Source: Tetracladium setigerum (Eukaryota > Ascomycota > Leotiomycetes > Helotiales). Taken from it: DNA of 64,000 nucleotides. Position 1 is the first letter of the stretch. The number at the start of each line of letters is the position of its first letter. The stretch lies in the NCBI GenBank assembly GCA_031472005.1, contig PZJY01000002.1, positions 3,224,001-3,288,000 on the forward strand, given 5' to 3'. The position numbers were made by a program, and so were the translations under genes. Below, piece after piece: positions 58,381 through 64,000 of the stretch. The notes under the pieces are model-generated. The model worked only from the letters and a program-made list of their open reading frames with translations. It was not told the origin of the DNA and made no database searches.

Positions 58381-58812
58381 GCTGGATCGGTGCGGTGGGT
58401 GAGCATGGTTATGGGGGAAGGGTTAGGGTAGGAGAAGAAAATTGGCTAGGTACTGCTTGCTTGCCTGATTGCAAAAAGTTTTAGATACCCCGTGGTGATT
58501 CTGTGGGATGGGGTGGTTTAGCCGGCGTTCTGGGAGCGGAAATAATTGAATGGCGAGAAGATAAAAGGCAAAACGTTGAAGATAGGCTTTGGCTACATAT
58601 CGCAAGACGCAAAGCCGATCAACGCTCAGTAGAGATTTGTAAGTCCTGCATAGCCCCTGACTTCCAAAATACGAAAATTGTAAAGCGAGAGTGTAAAGGT
58701 TCCGTTTGTTAAAGTTGCCTATTTGGGACAAGCAACAATGGCACATTATAAACACCACAACTTATCATTTCCAATTATCCTTTCACCACAAAAAACGCGT
58801 CTATTTCTCGCC
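58381..58812. other. Intergenic between convergent SWD2 and DUF1308 gene
   Basis: 432 bp, non-coding, presumed 3' UTRs of both genes. Confidence 0.4.
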
Positions 58813-60528
58813 CTAACTATCCGCATCGCCTCCACCCTCGGCTTCCCCATTATTGACACAACCAGCCTCACTCCACCCCCGTCTCTGTTTCTCCTTGCCC
58901 ACTAGACTCCTCGAAGTAGGACACAGCCAAATATCCGGTCCCCTAGTCTCCTCGTCCACCCTATACTCCTCAATCGTCGCCTCCACCTCCTTCGCTACGG
59001 CTCTATTACTACTTATCGTCGTGCGACCCGTGGCCCACCCAAACAAAAACACAGATCTATTAATCGCCGTCAAAGTTTCTGCTACTTTCTCCGCTATGGG
59101 CGGGAGGTTGGCATCAAACTCCGTGCCTTCGTAATCGATGATTTCAATAGGAAGTCGCCAGTCCGTGGGGAGTGGGTAACTTGATAATTTCTGGAATTCT
59201 TTAACGCGTTCTTTTGATGTTGGGTATTTCATCAGATCATCATCGTCGAGACCAAGCATTAAAGTTGTGCGTCTCCGTTCAGTATGCGTGCCGATTATCG
59301 CTACGATTTCCTGCATTCTAACAGCCGCTTGGCGGGTACATACTAATTTTTTGTCACCACAGGCTGGCCAGAGACTGCTTGGGAGGAGTTGGTCTTGCGC
59401 TTCCATTTCGATTTGGCGTTGGATGGCTTTGTTGTGCCAGTCTTCTGGCTCGACGCGGCCATGAGAGAGGTCGCTTGCGAAAGCCAGGAGAATGGTACAA
59501 TCGACATTTAGGGTATCCGAAAAGGAGGAAAAGCGGTCGGCTACCATTTTTTTAAGAACAGTAGTGATACTGGGAGCGGAGGTGGGGATCTTGTCGGATG
59601 TGTCGATGGTAACTCCCAAATCTCGGATTTTCTGGAGAACTTTAGCTACTTCTTTCGAATCCGGAGTTGACTTGATCCTAGGTAAGACCAGTCGGATTGC
59701 GGGATGATGGTATCTGACTCGGGTTGCAAGAGATGCTTTCTTCAAAGCTTCAACCTGCTTTAAAAGTCCTTCGGGATCGTCGTCATCATCTGATGCTTCG
59801 TCTGCGCTCTCCTCGTCTGACGAATCTCCCACCCATCCTGCTTTGGCGAGATCCCAAATAATCCGTTTCTCAGTTTTTGAAGAGACTTTGATCCATTCCA
59901 GCCCTTCTTCGGCAACAATATCCACGACGGCACTGTGCATACGATGTGCTGTTCCCGACGAGGAGATGTTGCCATCTATGTAGGAGGTCTTTTGTCCTGG
60001 TGTCCAATAGAAGCGCTTTCCAAAAGATACTACACTGACACATCCTTTGGCTGTATCCCAGACCGTATTGAAGAACGAAAGGTTAGATGAACGTAGACCA
60101 TGAGTTGTCTTTGGACTCAAGGGGTCTGCTTTTGCAAGCTACATACCAATTAGCCTTACAACCTCCGTTTGAATGATAGGGACAATACTAACCCTATTTA
60201 ACAATTTCATCTCTGCCTGAAGACCACCTTTGAACGTCCTCAGTTCCACGCTGGTTTCTTTCTTTTGCTGCTTCAGATGTGCTTGGAATTCTTCCAGCTC
60301 GTTGAGCAGATCTCTGCAACGCTGTTGCATTGCTAAAGCATGGGCTTCTACTTCATCTGAGGCACCTCCTACACTGAGAGGGCCCATTTTATCTGTAAGA
60401 TCTTGGGTATCGTTCATGACCAACGTTGCTGGAGTGTCAGCCTCGTCGACATGCGAGGTTGATGACTCGATTTCGATATCGCCATTTTCACGATCATTAT
60501 CGGATTTTTTGGAGGATATCACGTCCAT
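58813..60528 (-). CDS. DUF1308 / C7orf25-like (UPF0415) protein
   Basis: Conserved eukaryotic family of unclear function. Exons 60528-60193 and 60138-58813 (intron 54 bp), 553 aa. The N-terminus has a helical Glu/Gln/Lys segment (MQQRCRDLLNELEEFQAHLK). The family signature spans the splice: LLNR|LAKADPLSPKTTHGLRSSNL, followed by VVSFGKRFYW and SAVVDIVAEEGLEWIKVSSK. An acidic stretch (DSSDEESADEASDDDDD) precedes the PIN-like C-terminal half, which holds NVDCTILLAFASDLSHG. Related animal proteins keep the same order. The function is not established; do not infer nuclease activity from sequence alone. Confidence 0.88.
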
Positions 60529-60870
60529 AATCTGATAATTTCAAGATGAGAAAGACTTCCGAAACGACAAGACCATAATAGTATATACTGCGAGGAAAGG
60601 CAATGGATCTGAAATTTGCATAGTGAAGGCGAAGGAGAGAAGGGTTTGGCGAGGTTGCAAGGCTAGCAAGAAACTCTGCTTACATAAGACCCCACTACTT
60701 CCCCTCCACCATGGCAACTTCCCCAAATTGAAGCTCTCTCCTTCCCGTCCAGTAGACCAACATAGGCAATCAACCTCATAATCGCAATTCTTCTCCCACC
60801 ATTTCGACTTCCAATCCTGTACCTCCTTCAATCCAATAATTGGAGCGCTCCTCCCACCATATTGCCCAAA
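60529..60870. promoter_or_regulatory. Divergent promoter, DUF1308 / SRP9-21
   Basis: 342 bp between divergent starts. No specific element recognised. Confidence 0.35.
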
Positions 60871-61471
60871 ATGCCATACCTAGAAACAGCCCAAGAATGG
60901 CTCACCCAGTCCGCTCTCCTCCTCAAAGCTAGACCCACCACTGTACGTACGCTCCTATCCTCTCCTATCCTCTCTTTTCCGCTCCTAAATGACCTCAAAT
61001 CGCAAATTCTAACCAGCTCATCTCCCACAGACGCGCATAACAACCAAATATTCCATCAACCCACCTCTCGACCCTACCTCCAAGCCCAAAAAAGAGCGCA
61101 AATCCAAACCCACTCCCCCAACCACCAACACTGCCACCGACACAACAGCCGCCGCCGCCGCCGCCCCTCCACCAACACCAGCACAAGAACCCATCAAAGC
61201 GATCCTGACGTTAAAAACATTCGATCCGGCAAGCGGCGTGACGTTGAAGTATAGCACGACCAAGGCGGCTGAGGTATCGAGGTTAATACAGATTTTGGGA
61301 CGGTTGGGGAGGGGTCAGGTGGGCTTGGAGGAGAAGGAGGATGTGGTTATGACTGGTGGTGAGGTGGGGGAGGGCGTTGCGACGCCGGTTGTGGAGGGTG
61401 GGAAGGCGGGAGGACAGCCTGGGCAGGGTGGTGCGGGGGGCAAGAAGGGGAAGAAGAAGGGGAAGAAGTGA
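60871..61471 (+). CDS. SRP21: Signal recognition particle SRP9-21 family subunit
   Basis: Alu-domain protein of the signal recognition particle, fungal SRP21 counterpart of SRP9. Exons 60871-60942 and 61031-61471, 170 aa. It starts MPYLETAQEWLTQSALLLKA, typical of SRP9 helix 1, and the splice leads to RITTKYSI. A low-complexity Pro/Ala/Lys insert separates the two halves of the fold, then AILTLKTFDPASGVTLKYST and EVSRLI complete it; the C-terminus is Gly/Lys-rich (GGKKGKKKGKK). The start is chosen because upstream in-frame codons are not ATG. Confidence 0.9.
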
Positions 61472-62012
61472 GATGGGGATGTGATGAGAGATATGTGAGG
61501 AATTATCGTATACTTCCGGGGTGTTGCAGCAAAAGACAAAATACTTTGTCCAGTTGTTGCAAGGAGGATGGGAAGGAGCTTTTGTGGGCAAAAGAGAGGA
61601 GAGCATAAGCATTTGCATTAGCAGGGCGCATGTCTCGGGGTCTTGATTATGATATTTAAACGAGCTCAACGTTGAAGAGAAGAGGAAATCAATGCACATA
61701 GTCCATGGTCAAGATCCAAACTAGTTTGTAAAAATTTCATTATTCTTGTGCTGCCACGGTATCATTATCCTGCCCCCCAACCTCATTGTGTCCAACCACA
61801 ACAATTGTGTGCAACTCCTCAACGCCATCAGTCATAAGTATGCTCAGCAAAATAATTCAAAGGGGAAGCCCAATGCACCCGGCGACCTCGCCATCTATGC
61901 AGAAGCTGTTTGAAGTGAACAAAAAATGCAAGAGAAAACCACATAATACAAAGCGGAGATGCAACGCCAGGAAAATCCAATCAGAGTACAGATAGAGCAA
62001 AGATGAGAGCAT
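61472..62012. other. Intergenic between convergent SRP21 and RNR2
   Basis: 541 bp. Probably 3' UTRs of both genes. Nothing else seen. Confidence 0.4.
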
Positions 62013-63347
62013 CTAGAAGTCCTCGTCAAAGTTGAAGTCACCACCATTCTCGGCCTTGGCCTCGGTTTGTGCGGTGGTATCTTCGTGCTTCTTCTGGGTA
62101 CCGGCCATAACACCGGCCTTTTGGTAATCACCGACACGCTTTTCGAAGAAGTTGGTCTTGCCAGCGAGCGAGATGTTCTCCATGAAGTCGAATGGGTTGG
62201 CAGACTTGTAGTATTTGTCGTTGCCAAGGGCGACCAGCAGACGATCAGCAACGAACTCAATATATTGCTTCATGAGGGTGGCGTTCATGCCGAGGAGGGC
62301 ACATGGAAGAGCATCAACCAAGAATTCTTGCTCGATGGTGACAGCCTCGGTGATGACATCTTGAACAGCTTGCTTTGATGGGCGGTGGTTCAAGTGAGAG
62401 AAGAGCAAGCATGCGAAGTCAGTGTGAAGACCCTCGTCACGGGAGATGAGTTCGTTGGAGAAGGTGAGACCTGGCATAAGACCGCGCTTCTTCATCCAGA
62501 AGATAGAGGCGAATGAACCACTGAAGAAGATACCCTCAACAGCAGCGAATGCAACCAGGCGTTGAGCGAAGGTAGAGTCCTTGTCTTGGATCCAGCGAAC
62601 AGCCCAGTCTGCCTTCTTCTTGATACATGGAACTAGAGCGCGTTAGATGTGATTGAATTGTATATGATGTGCGAGTACTCACTAGTCTCGATGGCATTGA
62701 AAAGGTATGTGCGTTGAGCTTGCTCCTTGATATATGTGTCGATGAGGAGGGAGTAGGTCTCGGAGTGGATGTTCTCCATCATGATCTGGAAACCGTAGAA
62801 GCATCGAGCCTCTGGAACTTGAACTTCGCTGCTGAAGCGTTCGAGGAGGTTCTCGTTGACAATTCCGTCAGAGGCGGCAAAAAAGGCGAGGACGTGGGAG
62901 ATGAAGTATCGCTCGTCGTCATTGAGTCTGTTGTTCCAGTCGTGGATATCCTTGGAGAGATCAATCTCCTCTGCAGTCCAGAACGATGCCTCTGCCTTCT
63001 TGTACATCTGCCAGATCTATGGGCATGCTGTTAGCTCTATGTTAAAAATGTTACGCGTCGACGCGACTTACCTCATGGTACTTGAGGGGGAAGAGGACAT
63101 AACGGCTCTTGTTCTCGCGAAGCAATGGCTCGTCTGCCTCCATAGCCTGGATCTCCTCTGCGCGTGTCAAAGGCTTTGCTGGTGTGCTGACGGTAAGAGA
63201 CTTCTCGACGGAGACATCTTGACCTTCAACTGGAGCTTGGTTCTCCTTGTCGGTGAAGTCGAGCTTCTTGACAGGCGAATTGCCGAGCATCTTGTATTGC
63301 TCCATGGCAGCTGCAAGAGACTTGGAAGGGGTGATTTGGGTAGTCAT
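62013..63347 (-). CDS. RNR2: Ribonucleoside-diphosphate reductase small subunit (R2)
   Basis: Holds the diiron-tyrosyl radical that drives deoxyribonucleotide synthesis. Exons 63347-63072, 63016-62683 and 62632-62013, 409 aa. R2 landmarks: SFWTAEEIDLSKD (iron-ligand Asp), EARCFYGFQIMMENIHSE (segment with the radical Tyr and Glu/His ligands), SRDEGLHTDFAC (Glu/His ligands) and the C-terminal tail GGDFNFDEDF that docks on the large subunit. The N-terminus has MLGNSP and KENQ segments usual in fungal R2. The promoter and intron 1 carry MCB-like boxes (separate entries), fitting S-phase control. Confidence 0.97.
63053..63065. promoter_or_regulatory. MCB-like boxes inside RNR2 intron 1
   Basis: ACGCGTCGACGCG: a full ACGCGT at 63053-63058 and a further ACGCG at 63061-63065, within the first intron (63071-63017). 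ACGCGT is the MBF/MluI cell-cycle box in yeasts; its use by this fungus is inferred. Confidence 0.45.
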
Positions 63348-64000
63348 TGTGAGGTTGTATGAAGGAGGAATGGTGAATTGAGGGATGGGGTAAAGAGTTG
63401 AAGAGGTGAAGAGTTGTTGGTATGAGGAGTGTCGAGAGAGAAGATGGGTGGTGTTTACCTCTCTTTTTAAAAGAACATGAGCGCGTTCACTTTAGCGCAC
63501 CTCGCGTTGACTGGTTCGCGTCAGGGGGCCGAAGTGGTTCCGAGTCCCCTGCCTGAAATATTCTCGCGTTCAGAGCGTGACAAAGGGAGAGGCTGGCGGG
63601 GCTGGTGAATCTTGGTGCATCCTGGTCCGCTATTTTCTCGCTTTTTATCAGATCCTGCAGGTGGAGGTCTTGGCGATCTGATAACGAAACAATGCAGGCC
63701 GGAGAATGGAACCCGACTATCCTTTAGTGTCATAGACTCATAATTAATCAAAAGATGCTTGCTTTAGAGCAAATATCAGCTCATTATTACAGTACTCGTT
63801 TGCTTGCTTACGTGCGAATTACCGACGCGTCACGCTCAATTGAACTTATTGTCATGACGGCTTGTGCTCCGCTCCTCGTGATCGTGGGCCTGCTTTTAGT
63901 CTGTGCAATGAGATCATAATTGAAACGCGAGAAAGTTTCGTCGCGATCCTGCAGGTACAGTCAAGCCTCCCTATTCCTCTCAGTTTATGTAAATATTCCT
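63348..64000. promoter_or_regulatory. RNR2 promoter with MCB and E2F-like boxes
   Basis: No gene in this stretch. A palindromic ACGCGT is at 63825-63830; TTTAGCGC (E2F/MBF-like) is at 63491-63498, amid several CGCG words from about 63480 to 63520. The pattern suits a G1/S-induced promoter. Confidence 0.5.

Noticed and set aside
1..64000. CRISPR array, integrated virus or transposon, biosynthetic cluster
   Set aside because: No spaced direct repeats, transposase, integrase, capsid or synthase genes found; the content is conserved fungal housekeeping.

Overview
The window is nuclear DNA of a filamentous ascomycete (Pezizomycotina; a Leotiomycete is my guess from general impression, not shown by a single marker). 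The genes are split by short GT-AG introns of about 44-135 bp, are densely packed on both strands, and include fungal complex I, MLP1/TPR, TFIIE, CTU2/NCS2, Swd2 and RIB3. Almost everything recognisable is conserved housekeeping. I see no CRISPR array, transposase, biosynthetic cluster, rRNA or convincing tRNA gene.

Layout: 1-1345 (-) mitochondrial glutamyl-tRNA synthetase (3' part cut by the window edge), divergent from a farnesylatable class A DnaJ at 1694-3143. 4838-13668 (+) is the giant bridge-like lipid-transfer protein FMP27, interrupted by one -1 frame change. 14633-16542 (+) is a secreted M28 zinc aminopeptidase, tail-to-tail with a secreted, probably GPI-anchored S10 serine carboxypeptidase at 17223-19382 (-). 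20033-21820 (+) is a fungal membrane-anchored protein of unknown function. COQ3 (-) and RIB3 (+) are divergent at 22333-24444. A gene-poor block of 9.2 kb (24445-33688), rich in microsatellites, tandem repeats and a 19-bp inverted repeat, precedes a four-finger C2H2 regulator (33689-35136).

From 36 kb on the window is compact again: a FrnE/DsbA-like oxidoreductase (-), TFIIE-beta (-) divergent from the nucleoporin MLP1/TPR (+), dynactin p27 (-) divergent from NDUFV1 (+), PEX11 (+), a four-pass unknown membrane protein (-), PTM1/GPR107 (-) divergent from NCS2/CTU2 (+), the carrier OAC1 (-) divergent from SWD2 (+), a DUF1308 protein (-) divergent from SRP9-21 (+), and ribonucleotide reductase small subunit RNR2 (-) with MCB/E2F-like boxes. 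Several products serve mitochondria (GluRS, COQ3, NDUFV1, OAC1), but the order looks like an ordinary syntenic block rather than a functional cluster.

The main anomaly is that five otherwise intact conserved genes (FMP27, the 20-kb unknown gene, RIB3, the C2H2 regulator, and MLP1 twice) each need one extra base to keep frame. All six changes are in the same direction and most lie at a short homopolymer. The simplest reading is base-undercalling in the assembly. The FMP27 site is also a textbook -1 slippery heptamer (GGGAAAC, in the right phase) with a hairpin downstream, so it deserves separate testing.
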